From NCBI GenBank assembly GCA_009877105.1, contig WXFD01000058.1, positions 1 to 64,000 of the forward strand: a DNA stretch of 64,000 nucleotides, in the 5' to 3' direction. The notes beneath the pieces were generated by a model that was not told the origin of the DNA, did no database searches, and worked only from the letters and a program-made list of their open reading frames with translations. The translations under genes and the position numbers were made by a program. The first letter of the stretch is position 1. Every line of letters begins with the position of its first letter. Below, piece by piece: positions 46,958 through 55,831 of this stretch. The DNA comes from Bacteroidales bacterium. Its GTDB lineage: Bacteria > Bacteroidota > Bacteroidia > Bacteroidales > VadinHA17.

Positions 46958-48121
46958 ATGGACTTTAAATCACTGGCATCCCTGTACAGGGATGAACTGC
47001 TTGACAATGTGCTCCCTTTCTGGCTGAACAATTCAATCGACAGGGAGATGGGAGGTTATTTCACCTGTCTTCTCCGGGACGGAAAAGTATTTGATACTGA
47101 TAAGTTTATCTGGCTTCAGGGAAGGCAGGTCTGGATGTTCTCAATGCTTTTCAACAAGCTTGAAAGAAAACAGGAATGGCTTGAGTGCGCGATTCACGGA
47201 GGTGAATTCCTGAAAAAACACGGCCATGACGGCAATTTCAACTGGTATTTTTCCCTTGCAAGAGACGGCAGACCTCTGGTTGAACCTTACAATATTTTCT
47301 CTTATACCTTTGCCGCCATGGCGTTCGGGCAGCTGAGCCTCGCCACGGGGAAACAGGAGTATGCCGACATTGCCAGGAAAACCTTTGATTTAATCCTGTC
47401 ACGGGCAGCCAATCCCAAAGACCGCTGGAATAAAGCTTATCCGGGGACACGCAACCTTAAGAATTTTGCACTGCCAATGATCCTTTGCAACCTTTCACTG
47501 GAAATAGAGCAGCTGATTGACAGGGAATTCCTGGAAAAAACCATAGAGACATGCATACACGAAGTTATGGATATTTTTTACCGGCCTGAGCTGGGTCTGA
47601 TTGTCGAAAATGTAACTGAGGACGGAGCTCTGTCCGACACCTTCGACGGAAGACTCTTCAACCCGGGGCATGCACTGGAGGCAATGTGGTTCATCATGGA
47701 TTTAGGAAAACGGATGAACAGACCGGAACTGATTACAAAGGCTAACGAAATAGCCCTCAGAACCATTGAATACGGATGGGACAGGGAATTTGGCGGTATA
47801 CTCTATTTCATGGACAGGCTTGGTTATCCCCCACAACAGCTTGAATGGGACCAGAAACTATGGTGGGTTCACATCGAAACACTGATCACTCTGCTGAAAG
47901 GATACCTGCTTACGGGTACCGCGAACAACCTGGAATGGTTTGATATACTTCATGATTATACCTGGGATCATTTCAAAGACAGGGAACATGGGGAATGGTT
48001 CGGTTACCTGAACCGCAGGGGAGAAGTGCTCCTTCCTCTGAAAGGGGGAAAATGGAAAGGATGTTTCCATGTTCCCAGGGGTTTGTATCAGTGCTGGCAG
48101 ATACTTGAGAAATTAGCCTGA
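46958..48121 (+). CDS. AGE-family sugar epimerase (GlcNAc 2-epimerase-like)
   Basis: The 387-residue protein starts at ATG 46958 (MDFKSLASLY); a GTG 27 bp upstream would overlap the MFS gene. It is an (alpha/alpha)6-barrel AGE-family epimerase. Active-site landmarks are NPGHALEAMWF (His238), WWVHIE and KGCFHVPR near the C-terminus (His371), spaced like the His pair described for the Anabaena enzyme. N-acylglucosamine 2-epimerase is the best guess; cellobiose 2-epimerase or mannose isomerase activity is possible. The co-transcribed MFS porter suggests uptake followed by epimerisation. No other sialic-acid gene is nearby. Confidence 0.85.
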   Translation: MDFKSLASLYRDELLDNVLPFWLNNSIDREMGGYFTCLLRDGKVFDTDKFIWLQGRQVWMFSMLFNKLERKQEWLECAIHGGEFLKKHGHDGNFNWYFSLARDGRPLVEPYNIFSYTFAAMAFGQLSLATGKQEYADIARKTFDLILSRAANPKDRWNKAYPGTRNLKNFALPMILCNLSLEIEQLIDREFLEKTIETCIHEVMDIFYRPELGLIVENVTEDGALSDTFDGRLFNPGHALEAMWFIMDLGKRMNRPELITKANEIALRTIEYGWDREFGGILYFMDRLGYPPQQLEWDQKLWWVHIETLITLLKGYLLTGTANNLEWFDILHDYTWDHFKDREHGEWFGYLNRRGEVLLPLKGGKWKGCFHVPRGLYQCWQILEKLA

Positions 48122-48122
48122 A

Positions 48123-48584
48123 TCAGGTCAGAAGATCTTCATACAACGGGATAACCATCATGAAATCATAAAGATTCCTTTCCTGATCATATCTGAATGC
48201 ATAATGATCCAGGCCATTTGTGATCACTACATATGGCACCTTGAAATGCATGTTATACTCGCCAATCTGATCCCTGACCTTAGCATCATTTATAGCAACC
48301 TTGTAGGACTTGCACTCAACCAGCAGCACAGGATTTCCCCTGCGATCCCGCACCCTGATGTCAATTCTTTTCACAAGCTTGTTATGCAACCTGAACATCA
48401 CTTCAGTCTCCATCAGCCCCGGCGGGTATTTTCCTTCATGAATCAGATACTGGACAAAATTCTGCCTGACCCACTCCTCAGGCGTAAGCCTGACATATTT
48501 CCTGCGGATCGGATCAAATATCATCTCAGAACCCTCACTGCCGGTAATCCTGAATGAATATGAGGGAAGATTCAGCTGTATCAA
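48123..48584 (-). CDS. Stand-alone HsdR-N (PD-(D/E)xK) nuclease-like protein
   Basis: The 153-residue protein matches the N-terminal nuclease-type domain of type I restriction R subunits (HSDR_N). The putative catalytic residues are Asp75 in RIDIRVRD and Glu90-Cys91-Lys92 in LVECKSY. No restriction or methylase genes are near, and the protein ends right after the domain. A related stand-alone copy is common in Bacteroidota next to holA, so a housekeeping role, such as DNA repair, is possible. The start codon is TTG at 48582-48584, with a TAnnTTTG element 26 bp upstream; an ATG-start product would lose about 20 residues. Confidence 0.7.
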   Translation of the reverse strand: MIQLNLPSYSFRITGSEGSEMIFDPIRRKYVRLTPEEWVRQNFVQYLIHEGKYPPGLMETEVMFRLHNKLVKRIDIRVRDRRGNPVLLVECKSYKVAINDAKVRDQIGEYNMHFKVPYVVITNGLDHYAFRYDQERNLYDFMMVIPLYEDLLT

Positions 48585-48609
48585 CTTACTTTTCGTATTT
48601 TTAAACTTC

Positions 48610-48617
48610 CAAATATA
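48610..48617 (-). promoter_or_regulatory. Putative -7 element for the HsdR-N gene
   Basis: The minus strand reads TATATTTG, matching TAnnTTTG, 26 bp before the TTG start of the HsdR-N protein. The opposite strand here runs to the AMP nucleosidase gene. Confidence 0.4.
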
Positions 48618-48645
48618 TTCAGATAAACTTCATAATCTAAAAAAA

Positions 48646-49416
48646 ATGAAGACCAAAGCCGATATTATCAATAACTGGCTGCCGCGATATACAGGTAAAA
48701 GCCTGGATACTTTCGGCAAATATTTTCTTCTGACCAATTTCGTATACTATGTTGAGCTTTTTGCCCAGATCAACAATTCGGAAGTGGAAGGCCGGGACAA
48801 GAACTGGCCAAGCTCCACGGCTGATGGCATTACCATCATCTGCTTCGGGATGGGAAGTCCCAACGCAGCTACCGTTATGGACCTTGTCAGTGCGGTGGAA
48901 CCCGAGGCGGTCCTGTTCCTGGGAAAATGCGGGGGCCTAAAAAAGAAAAACACTCTTGGCGACCTTATACTTCCGATCGCTGCCATCAGAAGCGAAGGTA
49001 CCTCAAACGACTACCTGCCCCTGGAAGTCCCTGCCCTGCCCGCATTCCAGCTGCAGAGCGCAATATCAGCATCAATTACCAGGCACAACAAGGAATACTG
49101 GACAGGTACTGTTTATACAACAAACCGCAGGGTATGGGAATATGACGACCGTTTTAAAAAATACCTGGTCAAAACCCGGGCAATGGCAATCGACATGGAA
49201 ACAGCCACAATATTCACTGTCGGGTTTGCAAATGAAATTCCCACTGGTGCCTTATTGCTTGTTTCCGACCAGCCAATGATTTCCACGGGCATAAAGACCT
49301 CAGCAATCGACAAAAATGTGACAGACAAATTTGTTGAGATGCATCTTAAAATTGGAATTGACGCTTTAAGGGAAATAAAAAATAACGGGATCTCGGTAAA
49401 ACATCTAAGATTCTGA
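48646..49416 (+). CDS. amn: AMP nucleosidase
   Basis: The 256-residue enzyme hydrolyses AMP to adenine and ribose 5-phosphate and helps regulate adenylate pools. It is the short Bacteroidota form without the N-terminal regulatory domain of the E. coli enzyme. Family landmarks are ADGITIICFGMGSPNAATVMD, LFLGKCGGLKKKN, GEGTSNDYLP-like (SEGTSNDYLPLEVPAL) and AMAIDMETATIFTVGF, the nucleoside-phosphorylase-like active-site segments. It is 2 bp from holA. Confidence 0.9.
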   Translation: MKTKADIINNWLPRYTGKSLDTFGKYFLLTNFVYYVELFAQINNSEVEGRDKNWPSSTADGITIICFGMGSPNAATVMDLVSAVEPEAVLFLGKCGGLKKKNTLGDLILPIAAIRSEGTSNDYLPLEVPALPAFQLQSAISASITRHNKEYWTGTVYTTNRRVWEYDDRFKKYLVKTRAMAIDMETATIFTVGFANEIPTGALLLVSDQPMISTGIKTSAIDKNVTDKFVEMHLKIGIDALREIKNNGISVKHLRF

Positions 49417-49418
49417 CC

Positions 49419-50429
49419 ATGCCCCTAACATATGAAGACATAATCTCCGATCTGACAAAAAGGATCTTCAGGCCCGTCTACTTTCTCGCCGGTGATGAAC
49501 CCTATTATATTGACCTTATCACCGATTTTATCGGAGACAAGGTTCTGTCAGAACAGGAAAAAGCTTTCAACCAGCTGATTCTTTACGGGGAAGATACAAC
49601 CATAGAGTCAATAATTGATACAGCAAGGCGGTTCCCAATGATGGCAAGCCACCAGGTCGTAATAGTTAAGGAAGCCCAGTCAGTCAAGAAAATTGAAAAC
49701 CTAATCTTTTATCTTGAAAAACCTCTGCTTTCCACCATTCTGGTGCTCAATTACAAATACAAGACAATTGATAAAAGAACAAAATTCTACAAGGCATTGG
49801 AAACCCATGGGATTTATTTTGAATCGAAACGTTTGTATGATAACCAGGTTCCGCCATGGATTGAAAGATATCTTATGACCAGGGGCATAAGAATCGAACC
49901 CTTTGCGTCCGCGATGCTCACTGAGTTTCTTGGAACCGACCTGCATAAGATTGCCAACGAGCTCGATAAACTCCTCATCACTCTTCCTGCCGGAAAACAG
50001 GTTATAACAACTGAACTGATTGAAAAAAATATAGGAATAAGCAGGGAGTACAACAATTTTGAACTGCAAAAGGCCGTAGGTGAAAAAAATATCCTCAGGG
50101 CCAACCGGATAATCAATTATTTCTCAGAAAACCAGAAAGATAATCCCGTAACCCTTACCATAGCATCCCTGTTCAGCCTGTTTGTCAGGATACTTACCTA
50201 TCATTATATAGCCGACAAGTCGAGAAACAATGTTGCTGCAATGCTTAAAATCAATCCGTTTTTCGTAAAGGATTATGAAACTGCTGCAGCCAGGTACAAC
50301 ATATCTGAAACGGTACGGGTGATTGAACTACTCCGTACCTTCGACATGAAATCAAAAGGCTGGGGTGATACCGGGGCTGATTCCGGAGATTTACTTAAAG
50401 AATTGATATATAAAATATTACATATCTAG
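49419..50429 (+). CDS. holA: DNA polymerase III subunit delta (HolA)
   Basis: HolA is the delta subunit of the clamp loader, which opens the beta clamp. The 336-residue protein has the divergent AAA+-like N-terminal fold (PVYFLAGDEPYYIDLITDFI near the start, with a clamp-binding-like segment) and a C-terminal collar domain (AAARYNISETVRVIELL). The sequence shows no Walker A, as expected for delta. It overlaps the convergent yqgE gene by 4 bp. Confidence 0.88.
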   Translation: MPLTYEDIISDLTKRIFRPVYFLAGDEPYYIDLITDFIGDKVLSEQEKAFNQLILYGEDTTIESIIDTARRFPMMASHQVVIVKEAQSVKKIENLIFYLEKPLLSTILVLNYKYKTIDKRTKFYKALETHGIYFESKRLYDNQVPPWIERYLMTRGIRIEPFASAMLTEFLGTDLHKIANELDKLLITLPAGKQVITTELIEKNIGISREYNNFELQKAVGEKNILRANRIINYFSENQKDNPVTLTIASLFSLFVRILTYHYIADKSRNNVAAMLKINPFFVKDYETAAARYNISETVRVIELLRTFDMKSKGWGDTGADSGDLLKELIYKILHI

Positions 50430-51016
50430 TTCATTTCAGGGGACTCTGGAAAATCGGCCCATATCCTGTACTTGTTATTAAACGACCTGAGCAGCCTTTT
50501 CCAGCTGTCGCTGCCCCATGCAGACATAACTATTTCCGATTTTACCCTGGCAATCACCCACGAATTCTCTTTCAGTTCCCGGTCGAGCTGCCCTGCAGAC
50601 CAGCCTGAATAGCCAAGGAAAAACTTGATCTGATAAGGCTTGATCGCATTTGTCCTGATCAATCCTTTAATGGTTTCTATATCACCTCCCCAATATATGG
50701 TACCATCAACAGGTACGCTTTTCGGTATGAGATTGCCAAGACTGTGAAGATAATGAAGTGTGTCGGGCGCAACCGGACCGCCCATATTAAGATTTTCATC
50801 CCAACCTTCAAAACCGCTTACTGCATCACAAATCTTTATATCCAGTTTCTTGTTGAGGATAAAACCTACCGATCCTTTTTGATTGTGATCGGTCAGATAA
50901 ACAATGCTGCGATTAAAAAAAGTATCCGCCAGAAAAGGCTCTGAAATCAGCACTTTTCCTTTCTCCGGTATCTTATCTTCCGGGTGAATCGCAAAGAGAT
51001 CGAGTTCCGGTTTCAT
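50426..51016 (-). CDS. YqgE/AlgH family protein (UPF0301)
   Basis: The 196-residue protein belongs to the YqgE/AlgH family, whose function is unclear; one member has been linked to alginate gene control. The characteristic N-terminal segment (GKVLISEPFLADTFFNRSIVYLTDH), the GxGFxLNK-like GSVGFILNKKL and NMGGPVAPD are present, and GYSGWSAGQLDRELKENSW is the conserved C-terminal motif. It is convergent with holA, overlapping by 4 bp. Confidence 0.88.
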   Translation of the reverse strand: MKPELDLFAIHPEDKIPEKGKVLISEPFLADTFFNRSIVYLTDHNQKGSVGFILNKKLDIKICDAVSGFEGWDENLNMGGPVAPDTLHYLHSLGNLIPKSVPVDGTIYWGGDIETIKGLIRTNAIKPYQIKFFLGYSGWSAGQLDRELKENSWVIARVKSEIVMSAWGSDSWKRLLRSFNNKYRIWADFPESPEMN

Positions 51017-51125
51017 ACATCACACTTTAGTGCTACAATTTACGAATTTTATTGATCGAAATCATAAAAGGTGTATGAAATACAAAAAATTTACAGCCTC
51101 ATATGATAACAATGAAATATTGTAA

Positions 51126-51133
51126 TACTTTTG
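51126..51133 (+). promoter_or_regulatory. Putative -7 element for the P-loop HPrK/PEPCK-like gene
   Basis: TACTTTTG matches TAnnTTTG and lies 22 bp before the ATG at 51155. It overlaps the longer open frame that would begin at 51131, which is why I use the later start. Confidence 0.5.
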
Positions 51134-51154
51134 TGCGTTTTGTTTAAAACCATT

Positions 51155-52924
51155 ATGCAAAAGAGTACATTAAGGATTGTAGGAAACAAAGTCGTCCTGA
51201 ATATTCGGGAGAGGATGTGTGAAACAGCGGATGAACTCCTTGCAAGCGAAAAATTCAGGAAAATACTGGATCATTCCATAAAACACCTGGAAGATATAGG
51301 ATCTCCTTTGCTCGATATTTTTGAAAACGGTAAGGTTGATGAAGAATCAGTCACTTCGCTGGTTAAAACCCTTACACTATTGTTTAAATATGAAGGAAGC
51401 GTCGTACCTCATATCTTTGACAAATCGTCCGTTTTCCTCCGAGATACCCATCTGCTGAGCGGTTTTGTAGAATATCTTTACGATTACTGGCGGCATTTCG
51501 ACAGGTTCATCATAAATGATTCGGAAGGAGACAGGCTTGATAAAAGACCTTATCGTACCTTTAATGAAACCATTGAACATTTGACCCACCTGATACGCAC
51601 AGTTTACAGGCATGTGCAGGAAAACATCACGGGAAACCATCCGACCGTTTACAGGCAGGTGCCTGCAGGTGCAGAGATGGCGGTAATTTCACTGCCTTTT
51701 GAAATAACATGGCCGGATCCTAAGTATCAGTTTCTTAACAGCATTCCTGTTACAAGACAGATCCTGATCTATCCTCCTCTCGTTATTCACCAGCCGATGA
51801 ATAAACGTACCGGTGATTTCAGGCTGATCCAGCAAAACCCTATAGACCTGATAAAACTCGATCCCGAAGACTGGTTATGTTACCCCGCAAAAGTCGGCAA
51901 ACTGGTTATAATGATTTATTTCCATATAACCTTTCTTGAGCTTGGGCTTTCAATGTGTAACCTTTTCCAGGTTGCAGAAGATGAAGATCTTGCAAAAAAG
52001 CCCGATGCAGTGTTCATATACGGGGCTCCCCCGGAAACATTCGACAGCATTTCAAAATATTCCACGGTATTCCATCACGACAAAGCCAACAATCTTTTCG
52101 TGGGAGCAATCCCGGGCCGGCTGGAATTCGGATATTTCGGCTATCTGAAAAAAATGGTCCTCACGCTTCATAATTCAATAATAATGCAGTCGGGAAATCT
52201 TCCTTTCCATGGAGCTATGGTGAAAATCCTGCTCAAAGGCAGAAAGGAAGCAACTATCCTGATGATCGGGGATACCGGGGCCGGAAAGTCAGAAACACTT
52301 GAAGCTTTCAGGGTTCTTGGCGAAAAGGAAATCAGGGAACTCAGGATCATCGCTGACGATATGGGTTCGATTGAACTCGATAACGACGGAAATCCGGTAG
52401 GTTTCGGAACGGAAATCGGAGCTTTTCTGAGGCTCGACGACCTGCAACCCGGCTATGCCTACGGTCATCTCGACAGATCAATTATTATGAATCCAAGCCA
52501 GGTCAATGCAAGAATCGTTATTCCTGCCACCAATTTTGCAACCATAATCAAGGGTCATAAAATTGATTACATCCTGTACGCCAACAATTATGAGGAAATC
52601 GACGCCGATCATCCCGTAATTGAAAAATTTGACAACGTTGATTGGGCGCTCGATGTTTTCCGTGAAGGCGCCGTGATGAGCAAGGGCACTACAACCTCGA
52701 CGGGACTGGTGCATTCCTACTTTGCAAATATCTTCGGTCCTCCCGAATACAGGGAGCTTCATGAAAAAATAGCAAAAAGGTTTTTCGAATCCTTCTTCAG
52801 CAAAAATATCTTCGTCGGCCAGATGAGAACACGACTCGGGATCCTGGGCCATGAAACATCGGGTCCCCTGGAGGCTGCGAAAGAATTACTCACTATTATT
52901 GGATCAAAGGCAGAAGGATTATAA
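51155..52924 (+). CDS. P-loop protein of the HPr kinase/PEPCK-like fold, function unknown
   Basis: The 589-residue protein has an N-terminal half of unclear fold and a C-terminal P-loop domain. Its Walker A is GDTGAGKSE (about residues 372-380), and the second metal motif reads IADDMGSIEL (Asp401, Asp402). This combination (GxxGxGKSE plus DD) is the hallmark of HPr kinase/phosphorylase and the related PEPCK fold, but the chain is longer than either and lacks the usual N-terminal HPrK domain. A serine/threonine or other small-molecule kinase is possible; no substrate is evident. No HPr gene is in the window. Confidence 0.7.
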   Translation: MQKSTLRIVGNKVVLNIRERMCETADELLASEKFRKILDHSIKHLEDIGSPLLDIFENGKVDEESVTSLVKTLTLLFKYEGSVVPHIFDKSSVFLRDTHLLSGFVEYLYDYWRHFDRFIINDSEGDRLDKRPYRTFNETIEHLTHLIRTVYRHVQENITGNHPTVYRQVPAGAEMAVISLPFEITWPDPKYQFLNSIPVTRQILIYPPLVIHQPMNKRTGDFRLIQQNPIDLIKLDPEDWLCYPAKVGKLVIMIYFHITFLELGLSMCNLFQVAEDEDLAKKPDAVFIYGAPPETFDSISKYSTVFHHDKANNLFVGAIPGRLEFGYFGYLKKMVLTLHNSIIMQSGNLPFHGAMVKILLKGRKEATILMIGDTGAGKSETLEAFRVLGEKEIRELRIIADDMGSIELDNDGNPVGFGTEIGAFLRLDDLQPGYAYGHLDRSIIMNPSQVNARIVIPATNFATIIKGHKIDYILYANNYEEIDADHPVIEKFDNVDWALDVFREGAVMSKGTTTSTGLVHSYFANIFGPPEYRELHEKIAKRFFESFFSKNIFVGQMRTRLGILGHETSGPLEAAKELLTIIGSKAEGL

Positions 52925-52990
52925 GAAGTCAACCGCTAACGGATCAATCATATACGCGTAATCCTCCCAGCGAATGACTGATTGCTGTCG

Positions 52991-55402
52991 TCAGTATCTT
53001 GCCGGAACTGATTCTTTCATCATTGCATAAACCATATCAAAAATATCCTCTGCATTTGGCTTTGAGAAATAATCCCCATCAGTTGTGTAAGCAGGCCTGT
53101 GTTCTTTACCAGTCAGTGTTTTTGGCGGGCTGTCAAGATAATTCCAACCTCCCTGTTTTTCAAGAACTTCCTGAAGCATATATGCTGTTGTACCACCGGG
53201 CACATCCTCATCAAGGAAAAGAATACGGTTGGTCTTCCTGATGGATTCAATTATCCTCCGTTCGGTATCAAACGGCACAAGCGTCTGAACATCAATTAGT
53301 TCTGCACTGATTCCATGTTTTGATAACTGTTCTGTAGCTTCTGCTGCAATCCTTACCGTAGAACCATAGGTTACAATGGTTATGTCATCACCTTCAGTAA
53401 TTACTTCAGGAATTCCCAGGGGCAGTTTCAGCTCACCTATATTGTCGGGCATTTTTTCCTTGATCCTGTATCCGTTAAGAGGTTCGATGACAATCGCAGG
53501 ATCATCGCCCTCAAGCAGGGTATTGTAGAAACCCGCCGCCCTGGTCATATCCCGGGGTGAACAAACGTATACACCCCTGACTGAATTAATAAGCATGCTC
53601 ATCGGCGAACCGGAATGCCACATACCCTCGAGCCGGTGTCCTCTTGTACTGATAATCAGCGGAGCAACCATCTTCCCAACTGTTCTGTAATGAGTGGTTG
53701 CAAGATCGTCGCTTAAAAGCTGGAGTGCATACATCAGATAATCGAGGTACTGAATCTCTGCTATGGGACGCATACCCCTGAGGGCAAGACCAATACCCTG
53801 GCCGAGAATGGTTGCCTCCCTTATTCCGGTATCTGTTATTCTCAGCTCTCCATACTTTTTCTGGAGGCCCTCAAGCGACTGGTTCACCCCTCCGATATGG
53901 CCGGTATCCTCACCAAAGGTTACCAGCAGAGGATATTTACTGAAAAGCCTGTCATAATTTTCCCTTAATATGATCCTCCCCGGTACCTCCGGTGAATTCT
54001 CCGAATAAACTGGTGGAACAGGCTTAACCTTCAGTACGGATCTGGATGTCTGATTATACAGGAAAGTATTGTAGCTGTCTGAAGCATCCTGATAATTGCG
54101 CCTGAGCCAGCCGTTAAGCTCTTCCTGCAGGTTTTCAGCTTTCAGGCATGTGCCGCAGATATTCCGGAGTATTTTTCGTGCAGCAACAAAATTATCCTTC
54201 CTGATGGGAGTTATAATCTGGGTAAGCTCATTCTTAATTTCGTCGACGGAAGCCTCCTTTATCTCATCATTGCACCGGCAGGTGCGATCCTCAATAATTT
54301 TTACAAGTGCATCCCTTTCAACCCTGATTGGTTGCTGAAACATGTTCCACGCTTTTTTCCTTGCCTCCCTGGCTTCCCCTTCTGCATCAGCGGCAAGTGC
54401 ATCCAGCTCCGAATCCGTTGCAATACCCTCACTGACAATCCACTCACGCATTTTTGCAATTGGATCAAAATCCACTTCCCACTTTAATCTTTCCGCACTC
54501 TTGTATCTCTCATGCGACCCGGAGGTCGAATGACCAAGAGGCTGGGTCACTTCCTCAATATGAAATACAACCGGTTTGTGATCGCGGCGGCAAATTGCAA
54601 TTCCCTTTTCGTAAAGGTCAATCAGTCCCCGATAATCCCATCCCTTGCCTTTAAAAATGAGTATCCCCGGTTTTCCGGGTTCATCCTCAAAACCCCTGAG
54701 AATATCTGAAATACTTCCCTTTGCTGTCTGGTACTTTTTGGGAACCGATATTCCATACCCGTCGTCGTACACTGAAAGCGCCATCGGTACCTGTAATACC
54801 GCTGCCGCATTGATTGACTCCCAGAAATGCCCTTCGGATGTGCTTGCGTCTCCGATTGATCCGAATGCAACCTCGTTTCCCTGCATTGAAAGTGTCGTAT
54901 AACCATGCAGTTCACTGTTCTGCCTGAAGAGTTTCGAAGCATATGCCAACCCCAGCAACCGAGGCATCTGGCCTGCAGTAGGCGATATATCCGAAGAGGA
55001 GTTTTTCTGCTGCATCAGGTTCTTCCACGAACCATCGGGATTAATATTCGGAACTGAAAAATGATTATTAAACACCCTGCCCCCGCTCCCATGAATGATT
55101 TTCCTGTCTGTGTTTCCATAAAGCTGATGAAAAAAGTCAACGGCATTGTAGAGCCCCATGGCCATCATCCAGGTCTGATCCCTGTAATAACCTGAACGCC
55201 AGTCGCCGTCTCTGAATTGCTTTGCTAGGGCAATCTGGACAATCTCCTTTCCATCGCCGAAAATCCCGAATTTTGCCTTACCCGACAATACCTCCCGCCT
55301 ACCTATGATGCTAAGCGTCCTGCTCAGGGTGGCAAGCCTGAAATCAGCCAGGATTGTATTCCTGTCGGGCAACTGGCCGGTTGTATTATTACTCTTATCC
55401 AT
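52991..55402 (-). CDS. Fused 2-oxoacid dehydrogenase E1 alpha/beta subunit
   Basis: The 803-residue protein joins the alpha (about 1-380) and beta (about 470-800) subunits of a thiamine-dependent E1, of the branched-chain 2-oxoacid dehydrogenase type; such fusion is common in Bacteroidota. The TPP motif spans GDASTSEGHFWESINAAAV and DDGYGISVPK. The beta part has ITDTGIREATILGQGIGLAL and FLDEDVPGGTTAYMLQEVLE. It decarboxylates branched-chain or pyruvate-like oxoacids. No E2 or E3 gene is in the window. Confidence 0.88.
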   Translation of the reverse strand: MDKSNNTTGQLPDRNTILADFRLATLSRTLSIIGRREVLSGKAKFGIFGDGKEIVQIALAKQFRDGDWRSGYYRDQTWMMAMGLYNAVDFFHQLYGNTDRKIIHGSGGRVFNNHFSVPNINPDGSWKNLMQQKNSSSDISPTAGQMPRLLGLAYASKLFRQNSELHGYTTLSMQGNEVAFGSIGDASTSEGHFWESINAAAVLQVPMALSVYDDGYGISVPKKYQTAKGSISDILRGFEDEPGKPGILIFKGKGWDYRGLIDLYEKGIAICRRDHKPVVFHIEEVTQPLGHSTSGSHERYKSAERLKWEVDFDPIAKMREWIVSEGIATDSELDALAADAEGEAREARKKAWNMFQQPIRVERDALVKIIEDRTCRCNDEIKEASVDEIKNELTQIITPIRKDNFVAARKILRNICGTCLKAENLQEELNGWLRRNYQDASDSYNTFLYNQTSRSVLKVKPVPPVYSENSPEVPGRIILRENYDRLFSKYPLLVTFGEDTGHIGGVNQSLEGLQKKYGELRITDTGIREATILGQGIGLALRGMRPIAEIQYLDYLMYALQLLSDDLATTHYRTVGKMVAPLIISTRGHRLEGMWHSGSPMSMLINSVRGVYVCSPRDMTRAAGFYNTLLEGDDPAIVIEPLNGYRIKEKMPDNIGELKLPLGIPEVITEGDDITIVTYGSTVRIAAEATEQLSKHGISAELIDVQTLVPFDTERRIIESIRKTNRILFLDEDVPGGTTAYMLQEVLEKQGGWNYLDSPPKTLTGKEHRPAYTTDGDYFSKPNAEDIFDMVYAMMKESVPARY

Positions 55403-55485
55403 TTCTGATTCTGTTACTTTTATTTCTGTCAGTGATAAAACAAACTAAACCCGGGGTTGTTTAATATGTATCCGGAAAAGATAAA

Positions 55486-55493
55486 TACCTTTG
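55486..55493 (+). promoter_or_regulatory. Putative -7 element for the four-cysteine membrane protein
   Basis: TACCTTTG matches TAnnTTTG, 69 bp before the ATG of the small protein. The leader between them is A-rich. Confidence 0.45.
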
Positions 55494-55561
55494 CAGAACA
55501 CTAACAAACAAAAAGGTTTAGTCATTCCATAAAGTTACAAAAGAAAAGGGAAGTTCAAAAA

Positions 55562-55816
55562 ATGTTTGTAAAACTGCTCATACTTAGTGCTGTATTGCTT
55601 TCGCTGGCAGCGCTGTTCTTCGGGGTCAGGATATTGCTGAAAAATAACGGGGTCTTTCCTGAAATACATATCAGCCAAAACAGGGAAATGCGTAAAAGAG
55701 GTATTAGCTGCGGAGGAGATCCTGATATCGGTTGTTCATCCCCGGGTGGTTTTAAGGAATGCCCGTCATGCGGTAAAATACTGCCCCGGATGGAGCCTGA
55801 ACCGGAAAACGTTTAA
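55562..55816 (+). CDS. Small four-cysteine membrane protein beside nqr (NqrM-like candidate)
   Basis: The 84-residue protein has one membrane helix (about 3-25) and then a soluble tail with Cys50, Cys58, Cys67 and Cys70 (ISCGGDPDIGCSS, KECPSCGK). NqrM proteins, needed to mature the Na+-pumping NADH:quinone reductase, have the same plan: one helix and a Cys tail containing CGG. The spacing here differs, so homology is not established. The gene faces apbE and nqrF-A and ends 15 bp before apbE. An unrelated metal-binding or redox protein is the alternative. Confidence 0.65.
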   Translation: MFVKLLILSAVLLSLAALFFGVRILLKNNGVFPEIHISQNREMRKRGISCGGDPDIGCSSPGGFKECPSCGKILPRMEPEPENV

Positions 55817-55831
55817 CTGCCCTCCCGGAAA

